Notes under the pieces: model-generated
Told to the model about the DNA's origin: nothing
What the model saw: the letters and a program-made list of their open reading frames with translations, nothing else
Database searches by the model: none
Part shown: positions 15,785 to 23,395 of the stretch, piece after piece
How the letters are laid out: each line of letters opens with the position of its first letter
Numbering within the stretch: the stretch's first letter is position 1
Program-made: the position numbers and the translations under genes
Source of the DNA: Acididesulfobacillus acetoxydans
Lineage (GTDB): Bacteria; Bacillota; Desulfitobacteriia; Desulfitobacteriales; Desulfitobacteriaceae
Direction of reading: 5' to 3'
Assembly (NCBI RefSeq): GCF_902729405.1
Contig: NZ_LR746496.1
Span: 3,906,001-3,970,000, forward strand
DNA: 64,000 bases

Positions 15785-16864
15785 TTACTCCGGCCTGACC
15801 TTGATCCGTCCTGCCTCTCCGCGAATCACCCGGCCTACCACGGCCGCGGCCGGTGTCTGTCTTTGCCGCAGCTGCCGCATGAGCACCGGCAAATCCTCTT
15901 CACCCACGCTCAAAAGCAAGCCCCCGGAAGTAATCGCGTCGGACAAAACCCAGCGCCGGCTCTCTTCCACTTCGGCTTCGTAGGCAGCCTTATCTTCCAA
16001 ATACCGCCGGTTCGACTTCGTTCCGCCCGGCAGGGCTCCCTGTTCCAAACAGCCCCAAACTGCCGGCAAAACCGGAACCGACCCCGCATAGACTTCCGCC
16101 GCGGTGCCGCTGGCTTTCATCATCTCATGCAGGTGCCCGAGCAGTCCGAAGCCGGTAATATCCGTGCAGGCGTGTACCCCGGTCTCTGTGGCCGCCTCCG
16201 CCGCATCCTTGTTCAGGGTCGCCATAACCCTTGTCACTTCTGCCACATCTTCGGGGGCGACAATTCCCCGCTTGATGCCGGTGGTAATGATCCCCACACC
16301 CAACGGCTTGGTCAAGACGAGATAGTCTCCGACCCGGGCCCGGGCATTGGAAAGAATCTTGTCGGGGTGAACCAACCCCGTGACCGCCAAACCGTACTTG
16401 GGTTCATTGTCGTCAATCGAGTGGCCGCCGATAAGTTGCGCTCCCGCTTCCCGGATCTTCTCGCTGCCCCCTTGCAGAATCTGAGCCAACACCGACATGT
16501 CCAGTTTACTCACCGGAAAGGAGACCAGATTGAGCACGGTCAAAGGCTTCGCTCCCATGGCGTAAATATCGCTCAAGGCATTGGCAGCCGCCACCTGTCC
16601 AAAGGCATAAGGGTCATCCACAACCGGCGTAAAAAAATCCACGGTTTGTACAATGGCCTGATCCCGGTTTAAGCGGTAAACTCCCGCGTCATCCGAAGTA
16701 TCCAACCCCACCAGCAAATTGGCATCTTCCTGATTGGCCGGCAAATAACGCAAAACTTGCGCCAGGTCCGCTGGACCGATCTTGCAGCCTCAGCCGGACT
16801 TGCTGGAATATTGGGTCAGGCGGATTTTCTCCTTGGAATCACGACTCAAATTATTTATCAACAC
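15785..16864 (-). CDS. selD: Selenide, water dikinase (SelD), a selenoprotein with Sec at the catalytic position
   Basis: The ATP-dependent enzyme that makes selenophosphate, the donor for selenocysteine, selenouridine and labile selenium cofactors. A normal reading starts at 16753 and lacks the N-terminus. Reading through an in-frame TGA (16790-16792) joins it to LTQYSSKSG-U-GCKIGPADL, which matches the SelD active-site segment SG(C/U)GCK, so the TGA encodes Sec25. The start is GTG at 16862-16864, six bases after AGGGGTGA, giving 359 residues. A GGTCC-AGC-GGACC hairpin begins 12 bases after the TGA, where bacterial SECIS elements lie. Other family motifs include VDFFTPVVDDPYAFG, AANALSDIYAMGA and GGHSIDDNEPKYGLAVTG. 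Transcription is divergent from a LysR gene. Confidence 0.95.
16765..16792 (-). promoter_or_regulatory. Sec codon and candidate bacterial SECIS hairpin in selD
   Basis: UGA at 16790-16792 is followed after 12 bases by a stem of GGUCC/GGACC with a 3-base AGC loop (16765-16777). This position relative to UGA resembles the SelB-binding hairpin of bacterial selenoprotein mRNAs. The pairing is read by eye, not folded by program. Confidence 0.7.
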
Positions 16865-16890
16865 CCAGACTCACCCCTTCCACAGTCCCC

Positions 16891-16944
16891 GAGCGGACGA
16901 GCGTTTCCCGGCTCCGCTTAGTCGGAAACCATAGTCTTCCGCTC
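16891..16944 (-). other. Structured 5' leader of selD
   Basis: Nested complementary segments occur in the short selD leader: GAGCGGA with TCCGCTC (outer), and GTTTCC with GGGAAAC (inner), with a GC-rich apical region. The outer stem begins almost exactly at the predicted transcription start. It may be a cis-regulatory or mRNA-stabilising structure; no known riboswitch is recognised. Confidence 0.45.
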
Positions 16945-16948
16945 AAAT

Positions 16949-16977
16949 ATGTTATCACTAATTGATAAAAAAGTCCA
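16949..16977 (-). promoter_or_regulatory. selD promoter with a palindromic operator in its spacer
   Basis: On the minus strand TGGACT and TAACAT are separated by 17 bases. The palindrome TTATCA-N5-TGATAA (16952-16968) fills the spacer; it has the T-N11-A form bound by LysR-type regulators, and the divergent gene encodes one. Confidence 0.6.
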
Positions 16978-17021
16978 TTCATAAATCGTTATGCGGCACT
17001 GATACCTGTACCCCCCACTGG

Positions 17022-17050
17022 TTGATCCGGGTCCATTGCTTTGTTATAAT
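17022..17050 (+). promoter_or_regulatory. Predicted sigma-A promoter of the LysR gene
   Basis: TTGATC and a perfect TATAAT are separated by 17 bases, 60 bases upstream of the LysR start codon. Confidence 0.75.
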
Positions 17051-17109
17051 GTGAGGGATAACCCTTCGTAAGTGAAGGCAGAGGGGCCTTTAAAAAGGAG
17101 TACCATCCG

Positions 17110-18060
17110 ATGAACTTTCACCAGCTGCACATTTTTAATGTGGTCGCCAAGCACAGGAGTTATTCTAAAGCCGCGGCCGAATTATATCTCAGCCAGCCCA
17201 CGGTTTCCGTTCACCTGCAAAAACTTGAACAGGACCTGGGAATGGAGCTTTTCGAGCAGTTGGGGCGGAATATCTACCTCACAGACGCCGGGCGGATGCT
17301 GTTCGGTTATACCCAAAGAATCTTCGCTTTGGCGGAGGAAGCGGAAAGGGCCCTGGAGGAACTCCAAGGCCTGCACAAAGGACGAATTCGTTTGGGAGCC
17401 GGCACGACCGCCGGAATCTATTATTTGCCTGACCTCCTGGGCCAGTTTAAAGAAGACTATCCCGGCATCGAACTGATCCTGGACGTGGCTAACTCTTCCG
17501 AGATCGAAAAGAAGGTCCTGGCCAACCAATTGGACATCGGAGTCATAGGCTGCCTTTCCACGGAACCCGACCTCGTCTCGGCGCCTTTCCGCCGGGACCG
17601 CCTGCTCATGATTCTGAGTCCTCAGCATCCCCTATTGGAAAAAGCCGAGATAAGCCTTGAAGACATCGCCTGCCAGCGCTTCATTCTGCGCGAGCCCGGC
17701 TCAAGTACACGCCGGGCTATTGAAGACGCTTTCTCGCGCCGCGGCATCCATCTGCAGATCGCCATGGAATACGCCAGCACGGACGGAATCAAATACGCGG
17801 TGGCCGCTAATTTGGGCGTCAGCATCGTTTCGGAGTTAGCCGTCCGGCTCTGTGAACAGACCGGCCTCGTCGCCGTGCGGGAAATACCGGAGCTGGAAAT
17901 CACCCGGCCCTTTTCTCTCATTTATCACAAAGACAAACACCTGTCTCCTCTGAGCCAGACCTTTATCAAAGCCATCAAGGACTATGCCTCTCAAGAGGTG
18001 ACAGAGCCCGGTCCCGAACCGTCACAACCGTCGTCACAACAGACCGTAACCGGTGACTGA
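17110..18060 (+). CDS. LysR-type regulator, probably selenium-metabolism associated
   Basis: A 316-residue LysR regulator. The N-terminal winged helix-turn-helix (about residues 18-37, SYSKAAAELYLSQPTVSVHL) precedes the LysR substrate domain starting near GRIRLGAGTTAGIYYLPDLL. The ATG follows AAAAAGGAG. It is divergent from selD, and its 3' end converges on selA 20 bases away. A LysR subgroup tied to selenium genes is known in Clostridia and related bacteria, and this placement fits it. The TTATCA-N5-TGATAA palindrome between the divergent promoters is the likely binding site. The effector is unknown; a sulfur or selenium compound is a guess. Confidence 0.88.
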   Translation: MNFHQLHIFNVVAKHRSYSKAAAELYLSQPTVSVHLQKLEQDLGMELFEQLGRNIYLTDAGRMLFGYTQRIFALAEEAERALEELQGLHKGRIRLGAGTTAGIYYLPDLLGQFKEDYPGIELILDVANSSEIEKKVLANQLDIGVIGCLSTEPDLVSAPFRRDRLLMILSPQHPLLEKAEISLEDIACQRFILREPGSSTRRAIEDAFSRRGIHLQIAMEYASTDGIKYAVAANLGVSIVSELAVRLCEQTGLVAVREIPELEITRPFSLIYHKDKHLSPLSQTFIKAIKDYASQEVTEPGPEPSQPSSQQTVTGD

Positions 18061-18080
18061 GGCCACGCTTAGCCTTTACT

Positions 18081-19577
18081 TCAGAACCAGTTTTCAAGAT
18101 GCCGAATGATCTCCTCCTCTTCCCCGGCCAGAAGCGTGCGGCCGTCCAGCAATACCCGGTCCTTTTGGATCCTGGCCAGGATGGGCAGCGGGCCGCGCCG
18201 GAGAAATTCTTCCAAATCATTGACAGAGCCGCGACGCGGGCGTAACGCACATACCCAAGTGGGCAAATCCACCGTCGGCCAAGCGCCGCCCCCAACCTGA
18301 GAAAAATCCTCCCGTACTTCAGCTTGAAGTTGCGGATGGTCCCGCAAGGCGGAGCACAGCCGCTCCGCTTTTGCGCGCAAAAGAGCCGGGGGCATTGCCA
18401 GCATGTGCCAGACGGGAAGGTCGGGGCCGCGTCCCTCCGCGTACAGACGCAGCGTTCCCTCCAGGCCGGCCAGGGTGAGCTTGTCTATCCTCAAAGCCCG
18501 GGTCAACTGGTTCGAACGCAGGCGCTCCACGTATTCTTTCTTCCCGACAATGATGCCGGCCTGAGGACCCCCGAGCAGCTTGTCCCCGCTGAAAGACACC
18601 AGGGACAGCCCGGCCTCGACACTCTGTCCGATCGTCGGCTCCGGCGGCAAGCCCCACTGGGACCCGTCCAGGAAACTCCCGCTGCCCAGATCTTCCACAA
18701 CCGGCAGCCCCAGACGCGCCCCCAGCTCAACCAATTCCCGGGCGCTGACGGAATGCGTAAAGCCTTCGATCCGGTAATTGCTCGTGTGCACCTTGAGCAG
18801 GAGGGCCGTTTGACTGCCGATTGCCCCTTCGTAGTCTCTCAGCCAGGTCTTGTTGGTGGCGCCCACTTCCACCAGACGGGCCCCGCCCGCCTTTAAAACC
18901 TCGGGAATCCGGAAAGAACCGCCGACTTCCACCAGTTCCCCCCGTGAGACTACAACCTCTCCCCCCGCCGCCAAGGTGTTCATGATCAACAAGACGGCGG
19001 CCGCGTTGTTATTGACGACCATGGCCGCTTCTGCCCCGGTCAAGGCGCAGAGAAGTTTCTCCACGTGGACGTAGCGGGAACCCCGTTCTCCGCTTTCCAG
19101 GTTGAGTTCCAAATTACTGTAATGCCCGGCCTGAGCGGCCACGAACTCCGCAACTTCCGGAGCAAGCAGCGCACGCCCGCAATTCGTATGTAAAATAACC
19201 CCGGTGGCGTTGATCACGTGACGCAGGCTGGGGGCGGACCTGCCCCTAAGGCTTCGCAGCACTTCCTCCCTCAGCCAACCCCAAAGCCCGGCCTCTGCCT
19301 CCTCCGCGCCGCCCGCTGAAACCTCGGTTTCCCGGTCGGTTCCGGCAAAAGAGGCTTGTGGCAGCCGGACCGCCGCGCTTTCCTCGTCCCAGGGCCAGGC
19401 GCCCTCCTCCCCCAACAGATGCTCTCTCAATTCTTGTAAAGCCTGTCGAATTGCCAGGGTTAGACGCTGACCGTCATTCGTCATGAAGGGACGAAATTCC
19501 TCCCTATGTTCAAAAGCAGCGACGACCTCATGCACGGGCGGAATGATTCTCAACCGCCTGTTTTTTTGATTCGCCAT
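18081..19577 (-). CDS. selA: L-seryl-tRNA(Sec) selenium transferase
   Basis: A 498-residue PLP enzyme that converts seryl-tRNA(Sec) to selenocysteinyl-tRNA(Sec) using selenophosphate. Visible features are INATGVILHTNCGRALL, the YSNLELNLESGERGSR segment, VVNNNAAAVLL, and the PLP lysine Lys333 in SFSGDKLLGGPQAGII. The ATG at 19575-19577 follows AAGGGGTG; an upstream in-frame start lacks this. selB, which usually follows selA, is not here: the next gene downstream is the convergent LysR gene. No tRNA(Sec) gene was seen in the window. Confidence 0.96.
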   Translation of the reverse strand: MANQKNRRLRIIPPVHEVVAAFEHREEFRPFMTNDGQRLTLAIRQALQELREHLLGEEGAWPWDEESAAVRLPQASFAGTDRETEVSAGGAEEAEAGLWGWLREEVLRSLRGRSAPSLRHVINATGVILHTNCGRALLAPEVAEFVAAQAGHYSNLELNLESGERGSRYVHVEKLLCALTGAEAAMVVNNNAAAVLLIMNTLAAGGEVVVSRGELVEVGGSFRIPEVLKAGGARLVEVGATNKTWLRDYEGAIGSQTALLLKVHTSNYRIEGFTHSVSARELVELGARLGLPVVEDLGSGSFLDGSQWGLPPEPTIGQSVEAGLSLVSFSGDKLLGGPQAGIIVGKKEYVERLRSNQLTRALRIDKLTLAGLEGTLRLYAEGRGPDLPVWHMLAMPPALLRAKAERLCSALRDHPQLQAEVREDFSQVGGGAWPTVDLPTWVCALRPRRGSVNDLEEFLRRGPLPILARIQKDRVLLDGRTLLAGEEEEIIRHLENWF

Positions 19578-19651
19578 GATCTGCACCCCTTGCCTTTTAT
19601 CTATCTTCATCGACCAATTATTCTCTTGCCTGGCTGCACCCTTTTTAGGAT

Positions 19652-19676
19652 TTCGACAGGGGACAAGATTTATAAT
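19652..19676 (+). promoter_or_regulatory. Possible promoter of the Gin-like gene with a Spo0A-box-like 7-mer
   Basis: TATAAT at 19671-19676 lies about 30 bases before the ribosome site. TTCGACA (TGTCGAA on the other strand, the Spo0A core) lies at 19652-19658, close to the -35 position. A 7-base match is weak evidence alone. Confidence 0.35.
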
Positions 19677-19708
19677 CTAACCACAACGTAAATACAGGAG
19701 GTAATGGC

Positions 19709-19903
19709 ATGGCATCTCCCCCCCAGGAAACAAGTTACCGTCAACCCGAACAGGTCCTTATCCCGTTCGATCCGGCCCTGCGCCGGAAAAGGCATCTTCC
19801 GTCCTGCATCTTCTGCGGACAAACCCAAGGCACGGAGACCTTTAAGGGAAAACCCATCTGTCTTACTTGTCTCCACCGAATTCTGAACTTATTTCCGTGC
19901 TGA
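19709..19903 (+). CDS. Small zinc-finger protein, Gin-like (anti-sigma-G)
   Basis: A 64-residue protein with an AGGAGG ribosome site 7 bases before ATG. Two CxxC pairs (Cys33/Cys36 in CIFCG and Cys51/Cys54 in CLTC) and the total length match Gin/CsfB, the sporulation protein that inhibits sigma-G. The ICLTCLHRIL end resembles the FICxDCE segment of Gin, but the acidic residue is replaced. I infer a Gin-like function with moderate confidence; a generic zinc ribbon is the alternative. A bidirectional terminator follows at 19918-19948. Confidence 0.6.
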   Translation: MASPPQETSYRQPEQVLIPFDPALRRKRHLPSCIFCGQTQGTETFKGKPICLTCLHRILNLFPC

Positions 19904-19917
19904 CAAATTCCGTATTG

Positions 19918-19948
19918 ACAAAAGGGAAGCCAATGGCTTCCCTTTTGT
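19918..19948. terminator. Bidirectional terminator between the Gin-like gene and mecA
   Basis: AAAAGGGAAGCC pairs with GGCTTCCCTTTT around a 3-base loop. A/T-rich ends on both sides allow it to end both the plus-strand Gin-like transcript and the minus-strand mecA transcript. Confidence 0.85.
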
Positions 19949-19988
19949 GCTTGGCCTCAAGATTCCTTTGCTGCTAGGCCTTAAAATT

Positions 19989-20594
19989 CTAAGACTTAGC
20001 CGGCTTCGGCTTCCAAACTCCAAACGACGCTTTGAGGGTTTGGACGGCTTTCTCCGCAACAATCGTCTGTCCGTGTTCAATGAGGAAAGCCTTGGTCATC
20101 CCTGTGAGTTCCCCGAACTCATCCAGCACCGCCTCGGCCAATTGGCGCTTCTTGCCGGAACCCAGGCGGCTGAGCACCAAGTAGTATTCTTCTTCGAACT
20201 CAAAAAGGCCGGAACGCAGTTGCGCAAACTGGGGCAGGCGGCCTGCGGCGGATATGGCATCCTCTAAATCTTCAAATACATAAACCCACTCGGAGAGACG
20301 GCCTTTACTCGGCTTACGTTTTTCCTTTTCTTGGACCGGCGCCTCCGGCTGATCTTCTTGCTTCATGACCGTAATGACAAACTCATCATTGGAAGCAACC
20401 GTGGCCTGAATCCAGAAAGGTTGGTCGAGGTTGAACTCCACTTCTTCCCGGGCCTGAGAAATAAGCTCCCAAAGGAGTTGCTCAGTCTTCGGAGAGCGCT
20501 GGAACAAATCTGCCATCGTAATATCCCGATCAGCCAGTTCAGTGAAGGAGATGAAGATGCGAATCGTACGTTCGTTGACTTTCTGAATACGCAT
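19989..20594 (-). CDS. mecA: MecA-type ClpC adaptor protein
   Basis: A 201-residue MecA-family protein. The MRIQKVNERTIRIFISFTEL start corresponds to the N-terminal substrate-binding domain, a charged linker (EKEKRKPSKGR) lies near residue 95, and the C-terminal half (VYVFEDLEDAISAAGRLPQF) corresponds to the ClpC-binding domain. MecA delivers substrates such as ComK to ClpCP in Bacillus; the target in Clostridia is not settled. The ATG follows GGAGAGGTGGGGG. An extended -10 promoter lies at 20645-20653 and a terminator at 19918-19948. Confidence 0.88.
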   Translation of the reverse strand: MRIQKVNERTIRIFISFTELADRDITMADLFQRSPKTEQLLWELISQAREEVEFNLDQPFWIQATVASNDEFVITVMKQEDQPEAPVQEKEKRKPSKGRLSEWVYVFEDLEDAISAAGRLPQFAQLRSGLFEFEEEYYLVLSRLGSGKKRQLAEAVLDEFGELTGMTKAFLIEHGQTIVAEKAVQTLKASFGVWKPKPAKS

Positions 20595-20644
20595 TAGCCC
20601 CCACCTCTCCTTTCCTCATCGAGTTCCCACCCTATTGTATTCCC

Positions 20645-20653
20645 ATTATATCA
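20645..20653 (-). promoter_or_regulatory. Extended -10 promoter of mecA
   Basis: The minus strand reads TGATATAAT (a TGn plus a perfect TATAAT), about 50 bases before the mecA ATG. The -35 region is poor, as is common for extended -10 promoters. Confidence 0.55.
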
Positions 20654-20745
20654 TATAACTTGATAACTTTCTCCGAAAACAGGGAAAGAAAGTTGGCTTA
20701 TGGGCACCGATTCATAGTCTTTCCCATTCAGTCCGCCGGCAATCA

Positions 20746-21234
20746 TCACGGGGATTTGTAAACTAAATCTCTGCCGGCAGCCAGGATCCGCAAAGAAACC
20801 GTCTCTTTCGCCACGGGCAGGTAGACCACGCTAACCCGTTCTCCCACGCTCAGGAGACGGTATGTGGTCTGGTCCAGGAAGAGTTCCCGGACGGCTCCGG
20901 CACCTTTTCCGTCCGCCTTCCTTCCCGCTGCCCCGATTTGAAAGGAATAGCGCCCTCCCACCGCTTCTTTGCTCAGAACCGTTCCCTGGCACGAGGCCGG
21001 CTGTCTGAACCAGTCTGCGTCGTTCATGACAAACATGGCCGTGCATCCCGCCACAACGCCGATCCAGACCATACTTTTGCCGAGGAGAACGAGAAATCCC
21101 CAAGCGTCCCGTTCCCGGCGCCACGTGCGCCTGGCCTTGCCGGCCAAACGGCAGAGCACAAACAGCCAAACCAGGATTACGGCAATCACGGCCGGCCAAG
21201 TGCTGAGCCAAAGGTAACGATAATATTCGGCCAT
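20746..21234 (-). CDS. Membrane protein of unknown function
   Basis: A 162-residue protein with two predicted membrane helices (about residues 8-28 and 50-70) joined by a basic loop (KARRTWRRERD). A soluble C-terminal domain begins QPASCQGTVL, with a beta-rich pattern like the DUF3592 group (substitution of VLSKEAVGGRYSFQIG and VSVVYLPV segments). I do not assign a function. The ATG at 21232-21234 was chosen; its ribosome site is weak, and a TTG five codons upstream is possible. Confidence 0.55.
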   Translation of the reverse strand: MAEYYRYLWLSTWPAVIAVILVWLFVLCRLAGKARRTWRRERDAWGFLVLLGKSMVWIGVVAGCTAMFVMNDADWFRQPASCQGTVLSKEAVGGRYSFQIGAAGRKADGKGAGAVRELFLDQTTYRLLSVGERVSVVYLPVAKETVSLRILAAGRDLVYKSP

Positions 21235-21393
21235 CTTGCACCAGCTCAATCCAAATACACGACACGCGCCACCTGATACACAAAAACGGGGTCCACTGCC
21301 TCATTCCGTGAATCCCCGCGTGCAGTCCCTCTCAGGCCCGCAACGCTGCGCGGGCTTGAGGCCTAACCCCATTTTAAGATTGCTCAGTCTTTC

Positions 21394-21507
21394 TCAGCTC
21401 TCGGCCTTCACGATTTTCTCTTTATCCGCCCCGCAATTCTTACAGGTCTTGGGGCGGCAACGACCTTCACTCGTAGCCCCGCACTCCGAACATTTCCAAG
21501 TTGCCAT
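21394..21507 (-). CDS. RCKP-type rubredoxin-like mini protein
   Basis: A 37-residue protein with a strong AAGGGAGGG ribosome site before the ATG at 21505-21507. Cys6/Cys9 (CSECG) and Cys22/Cys25 (CKNCG) form a rubredoxin-like metal knuckle pair, and the intervening GRCRPK matches the RCKP signature of a small family common in Clostridia. It probably binds one iron or zinc. The role is unknown; redox or a structural zinc site are both possible. Longer in-frame readings have no ribosome site. Confidence 0.75.
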   Translation of the reverse strand: MATWKCSECGATSEGRCRPKTCKNCGADKEKIVKAES

Positions 21508-21637
21508 GACTTTTTCCCTCCCTTGAGCAGCCCGACAGATATCCGGGTTCATCTTCTCCTGAACAGCACTGCGGCCGCCGACCATCCGGACATAACGGCA
21601 ACTATACCTTAATTGAAGCAAACGATTTTGTCAATAG

Positions 21638-22438
21638 TTATTTAGAATTAGTATTAATAGTTTGGGGGAGAGGGGGGAGCAAACCGCCTTTAACGGACTT
21701 GGGGTAATAGCCACACTCCTCCTTCAGGCACTGGCGGTTACGCGGGAAATCCCGGCAGACCGGTTTCTCATGCGCCTCGGGCGGAAACTCAGCCACTCCG
21801 TCCCTTTCCAGAATCTCCACGGCAGCCAGAATAGCCGCATACGTGCTTCGTTTACAACAGCGGGGCCCGCCGAAGGCCCCGACGTGTTGCAGGATTTCCC
21901 CGGTGTCACGGTTGGTTTCGGCCCAGCCTTCCTTTTTCAAAGCGGTGAGTCCGCGCAAAACACTGAGGCCGATCCCGGCCCCTATTGCCGCCCCGCAAGT
22001 CCCCCAACTCCCGCAGATACCACCCGGAAGTTGACCGGAGCGCAAAAGAACCTCTTCCAGCCGGGCCTCCGGAACCTCTACCCCCAAGTTTCTCAAACTC
22101 GCCAAGAGCACCAGGGGCACCAGCGCGTGATGTTCCGGCCCATGCATGTGCACACTCGGAAGCGCCATCATCTCCCGGGCCAGATCAATCGGGTTTCGCT
22201 TATCGCTGTGCCCGGCCAGAACCTCCATCATTCCCACCGCATCCGCCCGGTGGCAGGCATCACACACGAAATGCCCTCCCGGGCAGGAAATGGAACTCTC
22301 TTGAACTCGCCCGCAGATACTGCAAGTCCGCTTGACGCTCGTCTCGGCATAGATAAGTTCCCGGCCGCAGAGCACGCAGCCCGCTTTGTGCTCCCCGGCG
22401 ACTTCTTCTTGCCTCCGCACCCTCTGCAATTCGATCAA
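21638..22438 (-). CDS. DUF5714-family Cys-rich protein
   Basis: A 266-residue protein rich in cysteine. The N-terminal region holds four CxxC-type pairs (CVLCG, CSICG, CPGG, CDACH) typical of zinc ribbons. The central QLPGGICGSWGTCGAAIGAGI and C-terminal GGPRCCKRSTY and CGYYP segments match the DUF5714 family, which occurs in anaerobes. Function is not established; the conserved cysteines suggest metal or cluster binding. The start is TTG (22436-22438), six bases after GAGGTGA. It has its own promoter at 22510-22537. Confidence 0.7.
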   Translation of the reverse strand: MIELQRVRRQEEVAGEHKAGCVLCGRELIYAETSVKRTCSICGRVQESSISCPGGHFVCDACHRADAVGMMEVLAGHSDKRNPIDLAREMMALPSVHMHGPEHHALVPLVLLASLRNLGVEVPEARLEEVLLRSGQLPGGICGSWGTCGAAIGAGIGLSVLRGLTALKKEGWAETNRDTGEILQHVGAFGGPRCCKRSTYAAILAAVEILERDGVAEFPPEAHEKPVCRDFPRNRQCLKEECGYYPKSVKGGLLPPLPQTINTNSK

Positions 22439-22509
22439 AATTTTTCACCTCAGGTTTTCGCTCTGCTTTCCCGGGGAATAGTCTGCCTATACCCCTCATG
22501 GGTATCTTC

Positions 22510-22537
22510 ATTATACCACGCCCGCCGTTCTCCGCAA
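22510..22537 (-). promoter_or_regulatory. Predicted promoter of the DUF5714 gene
   Basis: TTGCGG and a perfect TATAAT are separated by 16 bases on the minus strand, with a TG dinucleotide one base before the -10 box. Confidence 0.65.
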
Positions 22538-22666
22538 GCACCACTTAGCTTATTCTGTAATTTTTTCCCCGATGGCGTTCGTTTCCGCATCCTCAAATTG
22601 GCCAATCGCTTTCACCAATAATTGCATTTGCAACTTTGGTTGTCCTGATACTCAGACACAAGCAAA

Positions 22667-22698
22667 AAAGCAGCTCCCCGACAGACGTGAGCTGCTTT
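22667..22698 (-). terminator. Terminator at the 3' end of the flagellar/chemotaxis cluster
   Basis: AAAGCAGCTC pairs with GAGCTGCTTT across a 12-base loop, and a T-run follows on the minus strand. It stands 40 bases after the lytic transglycosylase stop. Confidence 0.8.
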
Positions 22699-22738
22699 AC
22701 TTGGTCATCCCTATGTGCTCATTGACGGCGTCTCCTTT

Positions 22739-23395
22739 TCAAGCCAGCCGATCAAACCCGCCCAAACCCGCCAGGATCTTCCTCACATAGCTTTGGGTTT
22801 CGGCGTAAGGCGGAATACCCCCGTACTTCTCCACGGCACCGGGGCCGGCATTGTAAGCGGCCAGAGCCAGAGGCACATTTCCTTGGTAACGCGCCAGCAG
22901 ATCGTGGAGAAAATGCGTACCCGCGTCAATATTCTCGGCCGGGTTCAGAGCGTCCGTGACTCCGTAAGCCCGCGCCGTAGCCGGCATCAGTTGCATTAAA
23001 CCTTCCGCGCCCGCGGGTGAAACGGCCCGGGAGTCATAGCCGGATTCGGCTTTTACGACTTGCCGGATCAGTGCGGGATCGATTCCGTATTTTCCCGCCG
23101 CTGACGCAATCAAGGGAGCGACATCCTTCCCGGTGCTGTCGGAACAGCCTGCGCCGCTCACACCCGGGTTCTCCACCCGGTCCGCACTTTCTTCCAACCC
23201 TTGGCAAGCATTCGTGTCTTGCGCTCCCCCCGCCCCGGCCGACCCGTCAAGCCGGAGCGCCTGTTGTAAAGTCTCTTGCAGCAGAAGCTCAAAGCCGTCT
23301 TTCTGTTCCGGCTCTTGGCTGTCCGCCCCGCTCCCGGTCCAGGGCGATGCCGCTTGCTGCAGACAGATGAGAAGCAAATCCGCTATGTTCATCAT
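22739..23395 (-). CDS. Lytic transglycosylase (SLT domain), last gene of the flagellar cluster
   Basis: A 218-residue protein with a C-terminal goose-lysozyme-like SLT domain: ALIRQVVKAESGYDSRAVSP (catalytic Glu in KAESG), GAEGLMQLMPATA and ALAAYNAGPGAVEKYGG. The N-terminal 90 residues are low complexity and lack a clear signal peptide, so export may go through the flagellar type III apparatus, as for FlgJ-type enzymes. It probably opens peptidoglycan for the rod and hook. The ATG overlaps the cheW stop by four bases, and a terminator follows. Confidence 0.85.
   Translation of the reverse strand: MMNIADLLLICLQQAASPWTGSGADSQEPEQKDGFELLLQETLQQALRLDGSAGAGGAQDTNACQGLEESADRVENPGVSGAGCSDSTGKDVAPLIASAAGKYGIDPALIRQVVKAESGYDSRAVSPAGAEGLMQLMPATARAYGVTDALNPAENIDAGTHFLHDLLARYQGNVPLALAAYNAGPGAVEKYGGIPPYAETQSYVRKILAGLGGFDRLA

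Larger units (their letters stand above)
22439..22738. other. Intergenic region between the DUF5714 gene and the flagellar cluster
   Basis: It contains the promoter at 22510-22537 and the flagellar-cluster terminator at 22667-22698. No ORF in it is credible. Confidence 0.6.
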
